A DNA stretch of 64,000 bases from Meloidogyne chitwoodi (taxonomy: Eukaryota; Nematoda; Chromadorea; Rhabditida; Meloidogynidae), in the NCBI GenBank assembly GCA_015183035.1, contig JACZZP010000001.1:1798001-1862000 (forward strand). The letters run 5' to 3'. The notes beneath the pieces were generated by a model. The model had not been told where the DNA came from. It did no database searches and saw nothing but the letters and a program-made list of their open reading frames with translations. Both the position numbers and the translations under genes were made by a program. This document shows, one piece after another, positions 33,521 through 48,400 of the stretch. Position 1 is the first letter of the stretch. Every line of letters starts with the position of its first letter.

Positions 33521-35098
33521 TTATGCCACTTCCATTTTTTGTCCAATATTGCTTTCATCCTGTTGCTTTTCATTAGCAAGACGATCAAACATTCCACGGA
33601 ACTTTTTGCGTTGATGATCATTCAAGATGCTCAACTGATGGCGACATTCTTGAATTTGTTGAGCTGCAGCCTAAAAATAATTAATTAATAATTAAAAAAC
33701 ATCTCTATTAAAAAATTTATAATTAGTGTTAAGAGAAATAAGGGAAAGTTACTCTTCAATCCTCTAAAAGTATTTTAGACTCAACTAATAGGCATTTAAA
33801 ATATTTAATTTATTAAAAACATACTTTATTTTCGGGCTCAAATTCAAGAACAATTTTGTAAGTGGCAATTGCCTCCTCAAAGTCTTTAAACATTTGCTGA
33901 GCTTGGGCTTTTCGATAAAGTGCTTTTACATTATTAGGCATTTTCTCCAAAATTTTATCACAATTCCTTATTGCTTCAGCTTTTTCGCCAATTTTTAAAT
34001 TTACCAAAGCAATATTTAGCTTTAAAGAAAATTGTTAAAAAAGAATTAAAAAAAGTTTTTACCCAAGCAGCAATAAGAGTTTGCTTATATTTTTCAGCCA
34101 ATTGTTTACCCTCTTCCTCATCTGGCTTTGAAGGACGAGCAAATTCAAGAAGAGATACTATCGCATTATACTATATATTAAAAATTAATAAAAAATTAAA
34201 CAAAAATATATTTCTAATTATGTATTTATTAGGAAAATATTTAAAAGTAGATCTAGGAACTTTGGCAAATAAAATTTAAAACAATAAACACTTTTTTAAC
34301 ATTTGATATATGAAAATATATTGGATGTCGAATCAGTTTCATTTAAAGGTATAGGTTAGTAAATACCCGAAAATATGAAAAATATAAAAAGGAAACCCGA
34401 ATTTATTAAAATTAATTTTATACAAAACTATAAAATACCTTAGTTAGCGCAAGCTGATATTTGCCTTCACAAAAGAATTTTGTGCCACGATCCTTGAATC
34501 TAATCGCTTCAGTTAGCTTTTCTTCATCCAAAAGTTCCCAACTTGCCTTAACCTAAAATAGAAAGATAAAATTTTTAAAAATAAACACAACTTTTTCAAA
34601 GTCTTTAAGAAATAGAGTAAAAACAATAGTTTCATTTGGAGCTAATGCAAATTCTGGAGGTGGTTGAGTTCCATAACTGAAACGTCCTTTCAATGTGACT
34701 CGACATTTTTCCCCTTTATTAATACGACGGAGTGCTCTTAAAATTATCTATTTATTGACTAATCAATATAAATAACTACTTGTCTACACCATCAGGTAAT
34801 TGATGTTCAAAACCTTCACCCATAATATACTCAAGTTCTCGATCATAAAATACACGACCGTTGAAATCAGAACCAACAGCATGAACTTAGATAATGCGAA
34901 ATTTTTATCTAAAATGATATTTCTAAACCTTTGACAGGAGAATGATCACTTGGACAGTTAAACTTCTCACCAGCAACAACAATAGATTTAATAATTGTAC
35001 CATCACGATCAGGACTCAAATCCTCTTCATTTGGTTCCTTATAAAATTATTTATAAACTGAGTTTAAATTAAACCTCGCATTCTTTAGATTTTTCCAT
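33521..35098 (-). CDS. FKBP52-like TPR immunophilin lacking the first FKBP domain (FKB-6-like)
   Basis: Hsp90 co-chaperone type. Start MEKSKECE at 35098, preceded by CTATTTAG that could take a spliced leader. It then reads EPNEEDLSPDRDGTIIKSIV, an FK2-like domain (NGRVFYDRELEYIMGEGFEH, LPDGVDKALRRINKGEKCRV, PPPEFALAPNETIVFTLFLK), the linker KDFEKVKASWELLDEEKLTE, and three TPR motifs (FFCEGKYQLALTKYNAIVSL; LVNLKIGEKAEAIRNCDKIL; VKALYRKAQAQQMFKDFEEA). The tail is HQRKKFRGMFDRLANEK and ends MEVA. FKBP4/5 proteins have an active FK1 domain before this; none is found in the 2.3 kb upstream. The domain present has LP where active FKBPs have VI and no central Trp, so prolyl isomerase activity is doubtful. 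The same gene in other nematodes should be compared. Confidence 0.87.
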
Positions 35099-37392
35099 TT
35101 TTGACAAAATTCTAAATAGAAAAAAACAAATTAAAAAAATAAAACCATCCACTCATTTGAGTCTAAGAAATTGCTAACAGGGGGGCATCATTTGAGCGAC
35201 GCCGTTTGAGCGACCGTGTAAAGATCTCATAACCAATTGGTCCAATTGCCAATTCGGTCAAATCTCTTACAACTAGTTAGTACCGTACAAACGGACCTAT
35301 TGGAGGATTCTCCATTTTAGAGCCCATGGCTGGTTGGTCTTCGCACAAACTTGGCTCTATTGGGAGTGTTTTATTACTTTACAGTTTAAGGGATTTGACC
35401 AATTGGCAAATACATCTATAGGGTTTCGATCTAGAGGGGTGATCCCATTAGTATTAGAGACAGGTTACAGGATCCTGTGCGAGATTTTACTTTATCCTGC
35501 TTCCGCAATCAGATACCTTTTCAGTAAAAATAGTCAAAGTTTTTAATAATTTCAAAAAAGACAACAAAAATACGCAAATCCTGATTTTATTAAAAACCGC
35601 ATCACATCCTAAAAACCTCATGAGGATAATCCGCATATCTGAGGACTCTGGTTAAGAAACTACCGACAAATAATTTAATTCTCAATTTTGGGATCTAGTC
35701 GGCAGGATTCTTGCTTCCAACTTTTGTAAATAAAAAATTACTAGGACTTTTTGGCTAATTTTCTAACTAGTTTTCATATTTTTTAATTTTTTGGTTATAC
35801 TTGTTACAGTTTCTTTAGCGCTGAAAATTTATTTTTATATGCTCTAAAGTTCAAAAATTCTCAAAATTCTTGCCTACTGCCAGTACAAACGGAGCCATCT
35901 CAGTACCAAAATTTAAAAGCCCTTTCAAAAAGCTCAAGGTTTACATACTATATAAATGTGTATATATAAAAATCAACTTTTAGTTTTTAAAAAATTAAAA
36001 AATCGTCATATATTCCTCTTATAGGTGAATAAATACGATATATAGGAATATTTAAACATCATTAATTGGTTTAGAATAAAAAAGGATTTTTTGATTTGTT
36101 ATTTAGCGGAAATTAAAAAAATTAATTAAATTTAAAATACCTGGAATTTATATAAAATAAATTTAATTAAATAATATAAAAAAATTTATTTAAATATTTC
36201 TGGTCTATATATGTATGTTAAAATATCTTTTTCTTGATTTAAAATAAAATTAAGACAGGAAGTAAATGACATATCTTTTTCTAATATATTTTTAATTATT
36301 TTTTATTTTTGTAATTTTTTAGGCTTTTCCTTTTATATGTATGTGTGGTGAAAAAATAAATAAAAATAAATTAAATAAAAATATATTTCGACCCATTTTC
36401 TAATTTTTTGATGCGAAAAATTGCTTAAATCACAAATGTCTTTTTAAGAGATTTAAATGATACGCCATTCTGTCTGTTTATAAATATAAAATTATTTTTT
36501 TATTTAATTTTTAATATTTTTATTATTCTAATTTTTTATTATGTATTAAATTATTTAATTTAAAAATTTGATAAAATATTTTTTAAATTAAATTTTAAAC
36601 TTTGCAAATAAAATAAATTTATTTTTTATTTTTTCTCACTTCATTTTTTTAAATTCTAAAAATTTAATGCGGAAGAATTAATGAATACTTATTAATTTTA
36701 AAAAATATATAATGTGTTTTATCTCCATTTAAATACATAATATAACTTTTATTATAAATATATATCAAATAATTTAATAAATAAAAATTATCAATAAAAA
36801 ACTTGATCTCTAAAAGAGTTTCCTTTTGCACATTAAAAAGACTAAAAAAAACCATTTCCGTTCATAAAATTTATTAAAAAGAATGTTTTTGCAAAAAATA
36901 TAAGAGAATAAAACAAAACACAAAAATATATTTATTTTATATTATAATTTAATTAGGTAATTCTTTTTTTAATTTAAATAAAAAACTTAAAATAGAATTA
37001 ATTTTTTATTAAAATTTTATTTTTTATAAAATATTTTAATTAATTTAATTAATCGAATAAAATAAATTTTAAAAAACGTGATAATACAAAAATTGATACA
37101 CAAATTATTTTTAATGATTAAATTAGTATGTGTAATATGATCTAAAAAAACTTTATATTTAAATAAGAAATTAACTAAAAAAATTTAATTTTTTGCAATT
37201 TTTTTAAATAAGGATTTTACAAAAAATATTAATAAAATAACGTTTATTTAAAATAACCTAAGTAAATTATGATTTAAATTTAAAAAAATTGTCATAATTT
37301 AAAACATTTAAATTTTAATATAAATTATTTATTTTAGATTAATATATTTTTTTTTTTAAAATATTTAAATAATTATTTTTCTTTTAATAAAA
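35099..37392. other. 2.3-kb intergenic region with a GC-richer patch
   Basis: 35160-35540 is markedly less AT-rich than the rest and contains TTTGAGCGAC twice and an inverted pair CAATTGCCAATTCGGTCAAA / GGGATTTGACCAATTGGCAA, suggesting a degraded mobile element. A second ACAAACGGA occurrence lies at about 35885. 35900-37392 is almost pure A/T with no coding signal. Confidence 0.45.
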
Positions 37393-39002
37393 ATGACATT
37401 TCCCAATTTTTTATTTTATTTACTTTTTTTAATATTAATTTTAAATGTTTGGTCTAATCAATTAATTAAAAAACAAATAAATAATCCATTTTCTGAAGGT
37501 TATTTTTTATTAAATTTAATTTTTTTATAAAAAATATTTTTTTTCTATAGCAATAATATCACATAGTAGACCAATAAATGATAGAATTAATGAGCCACCA
37601 GGTTATGAACCAGTAATTCCAGAACTAGAAATATCTGAAAATAATAATTCTAGAAATAAAAGAAGTGTTAGTTTTATTTTGAATTTTAGTAAATATTAAA
37701 AAAAATAATATTTTTTTAATTTAATAAAAAAATAATTTTTTAGTCTTATGGAGGATATTATAATTGGCGAAGTCCATCATTAACATCTTCAATTCCACCT
37801 GATTATAATAAACAAATATGGATAACTAGTGAACATAATAGATATCGTAGAATGGTAAAAAAATAATAATATTATTTATTATTATTTAAAAAAAGATCCC
37901 AGCAAAAAATATGAGAATGGTTTATTGGTCAAATGAATTGGCAAGAAGTGCTCAAGCTCATGCAGATACTTGTAAAAAATAAAAAATTAATATCTAAAAT
38001 AATATTTTTAAATTCAGGTGATTTTCATCATTCTCGTAATCGAATGAGTAATGTTGGAGAAAATATTTGGTAATAAATATTTTATAAATTTATTGTTATA
38101 AAATTAATTAATTAATTTTATTAGGGCTGCTCCTTATTATGATTATTCTGATGCTATACAGCGTTGGTATATTGAAATAAATAATCCATGGTGTGCCTGT
38201 TCTACAGGATATAAACATTGTTGTGGGCATTATATACAAGTAAATACTCCTAATTTAATTTATTTTTAAATTAAATTTCTGGTTATTCTTAGAAACATTT
38301 AATATTATTTTAGATGGTTTGGGCAGAAACAAATTTAATTGGTTGTGGTTATTCTCAATGTAATGGTGTTAATGGTGTTGGTGCTTCTGCAAGAGCAGTG
38401 TAATTTTTTTTTAAATTTAATTTAATTTTTAATAATAATAAATATTTTTAAGTTTTGTTTGTCATTATAATCCACAAGGGAACGTAGTAATGCCATTAAA
38501 TAGTGGAAGTCTTTATTCGGTTTATTATATTATATATTTAATTAATTTATAATTAATTTTTAGTATCCAGCATATATTTATGCTTCTAGAGATTCAGAAC
38601 GTTGTAGTGAATGTCCAGAAGATCAACCATCCTGTTATGATGGTTTATGTTATATGCCTTCAAATTATAGAAGACCAATTACAACAACAACAACAGAAAG
38701 AATTACAACAATAAAAACAATAATTAATATACCAAAAACAACAAAAAGAAAACATTTATATAAAACAGAAACAACAACAATAAAAACACCAACAAAATCA
38801 AAATATTTAAATTATTATAATAATAATAAACAACAACAAACATTAGCACCAAGAATATATCCAAGTTGGGAAGCTTATCTAAAACAACAAGCTTTAGAAA
38901 AACAATTAAAAGAAAATAAAGTATGTAAAATAATTATTATTTATTTATAATAATTAATTTTATTTTAAATAGATTGATAATCGAAAAAGAAAAACAAAAT
39001 AA
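37393..39002 (+). CDS. Secreted CAP/SCP (venom-allergen-like) protein with Thr/Lys-rich tail
   Basis: CAP-superfamily extracellular protein. It starts MTFPNFLFYLLFLILILNVW, a clear signal peptide. A linker with EPPGYEPVIPELEI and an RNKRS site precedes the CAP domain: ITSEHNRYRRM, MRMVYWSNELARSAQAHADT, HHSRNRMSNVGENIW, SDAIQRWYIE, CGHYIQMVWAETNLIGCG (CAP1 signature), FVCHYNPQGN (CAP2 signature). His and Glu of the CAP cavity are present (HNRY, GENIW, GHY). A Cys cluster CSECPEDQPSCYDGLC follows, then a tail of about 110 residues of Thr, Lys and Gln (RPITTTTTERITTIKT) ending NRKRKTK. Root-knot and cyst nematodes secrete CAP proteins during infection, so an effector or body-cavity role is possible. 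The basic disordered tail is unusual. 39003-39471 is AT-rich and empty. Confidence 0.92.
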
Positions 39003-39471
39003 TTAAATATTTTTTTGAAAACAAAAGACAAAGGATTTTATTCCGCTTTTATATATAATTAAATACAATAAAAAAATATAATATGTATTTATTTTAATTA
39101 ATTATTGTAATTTTTATTATTATTTTGTTGTTGTCTCTGTTGTTGTTGTAAATAAATTTTAATAAATCTTTTTGATTATAATTCTTTTTAATTAAATATT
39201 TATTTATAAAATATTAAAGAGGATAACATTTTTAAAAGAAAAAAAATAAAATATAAAAAAGTTGATACTATAACAAGATAAATAATATTTTTTGAAAAAT
39301 TGTAATTTAATTTATTGTTTAAAAATATTTAAAAAAGAAATTAAATTAACTATATTAAAGCATATAAAATTTGAAAATAATTTAAAATATAATTCTCTAA
39401 AATATTATTTTTTACAATTTAAATATATATTAATTTTACAAAAATTAAAAAAATAAATGTATTATTTATTA

Positions 39472-42400
39472 TTATTTTCTTTCTTCATCAACATCTTGAT
39501 CAGCAGTTCCACTATCTAATTCATCATTTTCTATTTCTTCTTCTTCATCATTATTTTCATTTTCAATATCTCTTCTTAAAGCAGCAGTTGTTCCACTAAC
39601 AGCAGTACAATGTTGAGTAAATTGTACAAAATGTTCCATTGCTTTATTTAATTCATTTACTGTTTCTCGTAATCTTTAAAAACATAAAATTTAAAAAATA
39701 AATAAATTTTTACCTATCCATTCTATTTCTACGTATTTCTGTACCAATCTGACCAGAACTTAAACCTCCAATTGATTTTTTACGGATCCCAAGCATTTCC
39801 ATATCTGTATCATCTGCATCTGTAGAGGAAACTATCCCAGCTTGAATTTCATCACTACGCTTTTGTGTAGGTATTAAATTAAAATCACTTTTCTTAAAAA
39901 ATATTTAAATAATTTTTTCCAAAATTAATAATAATAGTTCATTTATTATTAAATATTTTACCTTTTCCATTAATTTTTGTAATCTATCAAGTTGTTGTTG
40001 TAATTGTTTATTTTGTTCTTCAAGTACCATTCCTCTCTCTTCCAATCTTTTTTGATGAAGACGAAGCTTTTGAGATTCTAGAAGAATTGCCATTTGTTGG
40101 ATGTGGTCATTCTTTTGTTCACTTATTGGATCATTAATAAATGTTTTTGTTCCTTCTATACCCAATGAATATTGACGATGAAGAGCTTTTTTAATAAATA
40201 ATTAAAAATATCAAAAATATAAAATACCAGGAACAGGATATGGACGTTTAATAAGTGGTGGTGGTAACATTGTTTGTTGAGAAAAAATTGTTGGAAGACC
40301 TTGACCAACTAAAAAATATATATTTATTTATTTATTATTAATTATATTAATAATACCAGTGCCAATACTTTTTGCTCTAATTTTATGTTTATCTTCAATC
40401 GTTACAATTTGTTGTTGTTGATAATCATTTCTTAAATTTAAATAAAAATAATTTTTTTATATAAAAATTACTCAAAAGGTTTGTTAATATTATTATCTTC
40501 ATTATTTACAGGAATTATTAAATTTGGAGTTGAAGTTGTTGCTTGATGAGAAAAACTATTTATATAAATTGCTTTTTTTCTTTCTTCAATTTTTCTTTTT
40601 AATTCTCTATAAAAATTTGCAAAAATAAATATATTTTTTAATTTAAAAAATACAAATTTTCATATTGTAATTTTTGTAAAAGTTGTCCCAATTCTTCTTT
40701 ACTAGCTTGATCAACTTGAGAAACTAATTGATTTGGTGATTTAGCTTCTTTTTGGGCAGCTAAAATAACAGCAGCAATTTGAGCATTTCTTTGTTGATCA
40801 TTAAATATTTGAATTTCTGGAGATTGAAAATTAGGAGCTAAACCAGGAATAGGCAATTTTGAATTTTTATATAAAATCTTTAAAAATAATTAATTAATTA
40901 ATAATAAATAAATAAATACTCCATTATTTTCTTCTTTTTCATTATCAATCATTATTGGAGTATGCATACCACCATTTAATATTATTTCCTTTTCTACTCC
41001 ATTTATTTTACCTGACAAAATTTTGTAATAATTATATATTTAATTTAAATATTTATACAAAAAAATAATTAACAAATTATAACCTTAAAATTTTAATTAA
41101 AAATATTAAAAAATATTTTTATTAATTTATTAGTAGTCCATAATAAATAAAAAAATTAATTTTTACCATCAGAAGGCAAAATAACAGCTAAAGGAAAATG
41201 TTCAGCTGCCTCATTTTGTCGTTTTTCCAATCGAGAAGCAATTAAATTTATTCTTTGATGAATTGATTCTGTTTCAGAATTTTGTGGTGTTTGTTCTGCA
41301 CATTCAAGAGGAAGACCTTCATTTATTTGTTCAACTGGTAAATAACCAATTCTTCCTTTTCCTTGACGTACTTTATTTTTAATAACTGCAGTAAAGTCTC
41401 TAACATCATCGCCAGTACTTGTCTAAATACAAAAATTATTATTAAATTTTAATTAATTAATTATTACAGGTGTGCAATATTCCTGCATTGGATGATTTAA
41501 TTTATGACTTTTAGCAATTCTTTGACTAAAAAAACAATTTTGACAAATATCAAAATTAAAACAACGCAAACAACGATAACGAAGACCAACAATCTATTTA
41601 ATAAAAAAAGATATATAATTTTAATTATTTTTAATTTTTACCGGAAACATTTTACAAGCATTACATTTAGCTTGATGTTTCGCAAATTCAGAAGAAGCAA
41701 GTCTATGCATAACTGGAAGCCAAACTAATGATTGAGGTTCTCTTTTAAGCCAATCAAGAAATTGATCAGAATTTATGTATGATGGAAATTTAGAATGTTC
41801 AAAGCAAGAACGTACAGAAGGTTCTATATTTGACCCTCCAAAAGCAGCTGCTTCACCAAAAAATTTTGGAATCTTAAAATAAAATTTAAAAATTATTATT
41901 TATTTTTTAAAGGATTTTTATTAAAAATAAAGACTACTAACATGTATAAGATCATAAAAAAGAACAGCCAATTGTTTATGATCAACTCCATCCTTATTAG
42001 AAATAAGATGAAATAAATAAGTATATTTTGATTCTAATGTTGCCTATAATAAAAAAATAATATTTATTTAAAAATTATTATTATTTTACATGGCAAAGAA
42101 CAACAAGTGCAATTTTAAAAGAAAGAACACGCATTTTTGCATCTCTACATCTAATAAAATTAATATAATTTATTTTAAATTATATTAATATAAATTACGG
42201 ATCAAAAATATTAAGAAGTAAATTAAGTGTTAAATCCACAGTTAAAGAAACATTTGGTACTAAAGCAGGTCTTTCTTCATGAACTTTTTCAAAAAGAGGT
42301 AAAAGGCATTGAATTACATCTTCTACTTGAATTCTTTTTTCATCAGGATAATTAGAAAGATGTTTAGTAAATTGTTTATTTAAATCAGATAAATCAATTA

Positions 42401-45400
42401 AATCCACTAAAATATTTATAATTTTTAAAAATATATTTAAAAAAAAATATACAGCAAAGTCGTTTTTGTAAAGCTCTCAACTTCATAGCAGTTCTATAAG
42501 CACTAAATTTAACTTGATTGAATGAACAAAGACTTTCAAGAATATCAACCATTGCTGGATTATCCCATTGAGTATGTTCTGCACTATGACTAAAAATAAA
42601 TTGAAAAAATAATAATAAGTAAAAAATAAGAACAAACTCAATATAATAAGGAAGTCGATTTGTTGTAGAAATTGCACGTTGCCACGGAGGTTCTACCAAA
42701 TCAACAAGGAAATTTTCACTAGAAGGTCCAAAATCATTTAATGCGCGTTCTAATGCTACCCATCTACATCCAATATCTTTTTTAAGACGTTCATATCTTT
42801 CATTAATTGCAATTACTTGATGTTCTAATTGATCACTTAATTCAATTCCTAATGCTTGAATACTACTAGCCCAATTATTTACATCATCCACGTGGGTACC
42901 TGCTTCATTAACTCTTTGACGAAAATCAAGACATTCAACTTTTTCTAGCTAAAAATTGTAAAATTATTTAAAAATAATTTCTCTTTTTAAAAAAAACTAA
43001 CATTCAAATCCTCTAACAATAAATTCTCAACAGGTCTCATTGTTTGTATTTCCCCTTCTACAGTTCCAATTGATAAAAGTGCCTCAGCAATTGAACGATC
43101 TAATTCTTTCATTTCTTTATGTGTATCAGCAACACGTTGATAACAAATTGATAATTCTTCTTTTAAAATTCCCCAATTTTCTTCTAATTGTTTAGAATCA
43201 GAATTAATTTGTTGACCAACACGACGTTCTTCTCGCTCTGCTTCTACTAAAAAAGAGAAGTTAAAAAAATAAAAATATATTTTACCTTTAGGACTATAAA
43301 GATCAGTTTGTGGTTCAGCCATTAAAGAAGGGTGATGTATTGGAGGTCGAAGGTTATGTTGCATTAAAAATTCATGGGCTAATTTAATACATTCCTAAAA
43401 ACAATAAAAATAAAAAAATATTTTAAGACCTCTACTGGCTGTTCTCTAGCTTCAATACCTCTTTGAATTGTTCGAAGAATACCACATTGTCTTTCTACAG
43501 TATTTAAATCCCCACCAATCGGTTGTGTATTGGCAATAGTTTTACGTTGTTGATCAGCCCAAAAAAGAAAATCAGCAAGTGATTGTCTAAAAAAATAAAA
43601 CAAAAATATTAGAATTTAAAAATAAATATTATAAAATTTAAATGTATTAAAAAAAACAAACAATAAATGATCACATTCCTCTTGAGCATTCATTAATCGT
43701 TCACTAACAATTTTATGTAAAGCCAATAAAGCATTCCATTCACTTTCAACTGATTCAACACGTTTAAGTAAAGTTTCTCTTTCTGAACTTGCTGTTATTA
43801 TTATATCGGCATTATCTAATAAATTTAATTCATTTTGTTGTTCTTCTAATAATTTACGTCCCATTTTTTTAATTGATTCCATTATATCCTTATGTGCATC
43901 TATTTCTACATTTGCTGACTTTAAGAAAAAAAATAATTTTAATAAAATAATATTTATATTAATTTACTTTTTCTTTACCAATCCATTCATTTCTAAGATT
44001 AGTATCTTTTAATTTTTGTTGATTTTCTGTTTCATTAGCAAGTTTGTGAAGTTGTAAACATTGTTCTTGCATCCATTGCTGAAAATGTTTTAAAGCTGTT
44101 AAAAAATCAAAACGAGATTTTTGTGCTGCTTCAATAACAGATCGTCGAATACGTAATTGATCATTAAATTTAGCCCATTGAGTATTTAATTTACTATTTA
44201 AATGGCTAAGATTATGACCATCATCTCTTCTATATATTTCCAATAATTGATTAGATATTCTATTCATTTCACGTAATTTTTCTGAAAATTGGTTTGAATC
44301 AGAATCAAGTTGATTACAAATTTCCAATTGTTCAGAAAGTTCATTATCACTTAATCCAATAACACGACCACCAGATATAAGTTTATCATTTGCTAAAATA
44401 TATATATAAATTTAAAATATTTTTATACCTTGATTTAACCAAAGTTCAAGTGAGGCATGTAATTGTTCCCAAAGCCTACATTGTTCCAAAAGTTTTTGTA
44501 AATCCCCTTTTCTTCTTTTACATAATCCAAAAATACGTTCCATTTCAGCTGAACAAATTTGTGCCCTTTCTATTATTAATTTATCTTTAGCTTCATCAAG
44601 TACTTTAATTATCTCTAATTGATTAATTTGAATATCATCAACAAAATTCTAAAAAAAGAAAAATTATTATAAAAAAATAAAAAGTAAGGAGTTTTATCAC
44701 AAATAACCTTATACTTTCAATTGAATTACCCTCAGGCAATTTTTACTTTTTAATTACAAAAAATGGATGAGAACATAGAGTATAAAATAAAAGGAATGAC
44801 CTAATTTCCTAACAATATTTATTGTTTGTAAATTTAAATAATAAAAATAAATAAATTAAAATATATTTAATCTTTACCTGAATTTTTCCAAGGGCTTGTC
44901 GAATCAAGTTTTGATCAGAAAGATCAACTGATGTAGAAATATCTCTTTCAACTTCCTTAATTTTTAAAAAATTATTTATAACAAAAATTTATTTAAAATA
45001 ATTCTGACCTGAAGCCATGATCTTAATCTAGTAACAGTGTCAAGCCTTGATTGATCAGCTAAACTCATCTTTTTACGTGGATATTTTTTATTTAATTTAT
45101 CTTTTGAATTAATTTGAATTAAATCATTATTTTCTTCACTTCCATCACTTTGTGTACTTAAATTTTCATATTCAATAAGTTGACCATTTTCTTGTAAAAA
45201 TATTTCTTGATGATTATTAAATCCATTTTGTTGTTTAATTGTCTAAAATTAAAATAAATTTATTTACATATTTATTAATTTAAAAAAATACATTTTCTTC
45301 TTTTGACAATTTTTCTTTTGTTATATCCATTTGATTATATAAATTTTCAATTTCTTCTTCACTAGAATTTTCTGCAGATGCAGCTGCTTTTTGTTCAAGT

Positions 45401-48400
45401 AATCGTTCAATAGATTGTTCAATTTGTAAAAATTTAATTAACAAATTATCAACAAGCTAAAAATAAAAAAATATTTTAAAATATTCTTTTATTTATTTTT
45501 ACTAAAAATACCTTTAAATTTTCTTTTTCAATTTCTCCTTTATTTTTCTCTTCTTTTTGTAAAAATGCAGCATGTTGTTTTAATCGTTGTTGAATATTTT
45601 GTAATGCTAACCTGTTTTCATTCAATTTTCCGGCCAAATTCTCTATATTTACCAGAGAAGGCCTAAACAGTGTTATTTATTTTTAAATAATTTAAAAATG
45701 TTAAAAAATATTTAAAAAAAAATAAAAAAAATACTTAAAAATCTTTGCATTCTCAACAGCATTGATTTGTTCTTCAGCAGATTCTGTCCATTGTTTTAAT
45801 GCTGAAAATTCTCGCCATAATTCATCTGCAGACCATTTTTCAGCTAAAAGACTGTCCATTCTTTCTTTAAGTTTAACACGAACCTGTAAAAAAATAAATA
45901 ATTTAAAATATTTTCTAACAATATAAAAAAGAAAAAAATGTGAAAGAAATGGGCGGTTATTTTAAAAATAAAATAAATATTGTGTTAGTCTAAAAATGAA
46001 ATTTTTTTTAGTTTCTTCTAATAAAAGAAACAAAAAGGTTTCAGAAAAAAAAAATAATAAAAGTAGTTAGAATTAATTTAAAAAATATATATTTATTTAA
46101 CATACATACATCACTAAGTCTTTTTCCAAGTTGTGCAACATCTCTTCTTACTTCATGTTTAACTTGTGGTTCAACACTAACAAGATTAGCAAAACGATCT
46201 TTTAACTTTTCCAATTGTCGAAATGACTCAATTTTAGCATCAGTTAAATTATATCTTTCTTTTATAAATTTTTGTAATTGTTCTAATCTTTTAACATTTA
46301 AAGGGCTAATTTGTTCTTCTGTATCCTAAATTTATTTTTATATTAATTTAAAAAAAATTAAAAAACAAACAAACCAAAATAGCTTCATTTTCATCACACC
46401 AAAATTCTAAATCTTCAAGTAATTGTTTTAAATGTGTTTGGTCTGCTAAACGTATTTCTAACTGGTCTCGTTTGATTCTAACTTCTTTTGTTCGTTCATT
46501 AAAATCCTCAACGAAAAATCGAAGTCTTTGTTGAAATTTATCGTGAGAATCAGCTGAAAGATGTTCACTTAAAATATTAATTCTATTTTGGATTTGCTGC
46601 AATCGAACGGCAATGGGTGGTAATCGATTCTCTAATTCAGCTTGGGCAGTTTCCAATTCATCAAGATCAGGAGAAGAATCACGTGATTCTATTGGATATT
46701 CATCCTAATAAATTTTAAAATTAATTTTAAAAAAATATATTTATGTATATAATACTTCTTTAATTTCACCACGCATTCTTTCTAGTCTTTTTGGTGTTTT
46801 ACAAACATTAGCTAATTCATCTAACATTTGTTCACATTGTAAATAATGCTGTTCTAATGCTCTTATTGTTTCACGTCGACTTTCAAATTCTGATTTTTTC
46901 TCTTCAAATAATTTCCTCAAAGAGGATATTCTTGCTTGAAGATGTTTACTTTCTCCTACTTCTATTGTCATTAAATTATTATTTAAAAGCTTCTCGCCAC
47001 GCTGTAATTCAATTTCAAAATCCTAAAAGTTTTTAAAAATATTTTTTTGTTTAAAATTATTTTACTTTTAAAATTTCAGCCTTTTCATCAAAAGTCTCGT
47101 ATGGCAAAGTACTCAATTGTTGTTTTTCCATATAATCTTCCATTATATTTAAACTAATATAAAATTGATCCATTCCTCCAGTCTGTTCTCCAATTTTTTG
47201 TTTTAATTGTTGACCGTTACTTTTATTTTTTTGTGTTAAAGGCAAAAATGATTGTTGTAAAGTTATTTGTGAAGGCGATGCCAAAACATTATTAGCAGCA
47301 GTTTGCCATCTTCGTCTTTGCTGCTGTTGGTCAGTAGTGGTCGATTTATAAATTGGCCTTTCCTCCTCCTCCTCTTCATTTTCTTCTTTTTCATTCCCAC
47401 CCAATTTATCGGTTTCTTCACCTTTTTTCTTTCTTTGACCTCTTTTTAGCTTGGTCCCCGTTCGTTTTTGCCTCATTCCAATAAGCCCTAATACTTTTTC
47501 CTCCTCACTATCTTCATCCTCTATTTCTTCTTTATTGACCACTGTAAACGTTGGTGATGATGATGAGGCTATTCCATCAATACCACCCTTATTGCCAATA
47601 TATTTTGACTCCAACTGTTGTTCATTTGATTGATATGGCACTAAATTAATGATTAGATTAAGGTTCTTGACTTTTTAATATTTATTTTTTTTTAATATTT
47701 TAAATATAAAAACATAAAATATAATAAAATTATTATTTTTTAAATTTTTTATATATGTATATGTAAGTATAACTGTAGATAAAAATTAAGATTATATATA
47801 AATTTATATTTTTTATATTATCTTATTAGTAATAATTTAATTATTTTTTCATTTCTAAATAAAAATTTTACCCATAACTTGATGCGAAGTTGATGCAATT
47901 TCTGTATTATCTTCTAGTTTCCAAAATTGATTGTTTTGACCCTCAACATCTTTTACTTCAATATCTTCTTCTTGTCTATATTGCAAGGCACGCAGCAAGG
48001 CTGATTGGACACGGGATTCAATTTCATATAATTGATGATTAAGTTGATCTAATACATCACTACCAATTTGTTGTTCATGCATTGTGGGTGGTAATGATTT
48101 ACGCAATTCATCAGAGCTCAGCTGCAACAGCTGCATTTGACCACTTGTGTCCATCAATTCTTGCTGCAATGTCTATAAAAATTAAAAATAATTTTAAATA
48201 GTTTTATTTAAAAAAATAATAGAAAAAAGTAAATATTTTTATCTTTTAAGAAATTGAAAAGATGAAAGAAAGATAAAAAAAATTTTTTTTGACAAATTTA
48301 CTCTTGTATGGATTTAATAAAACAAAAAGATGTACAACTTTTGCGCAAATGACCTTTTCTTGACATTAAATTAATATATATTAGAAAACGGAAATATATG

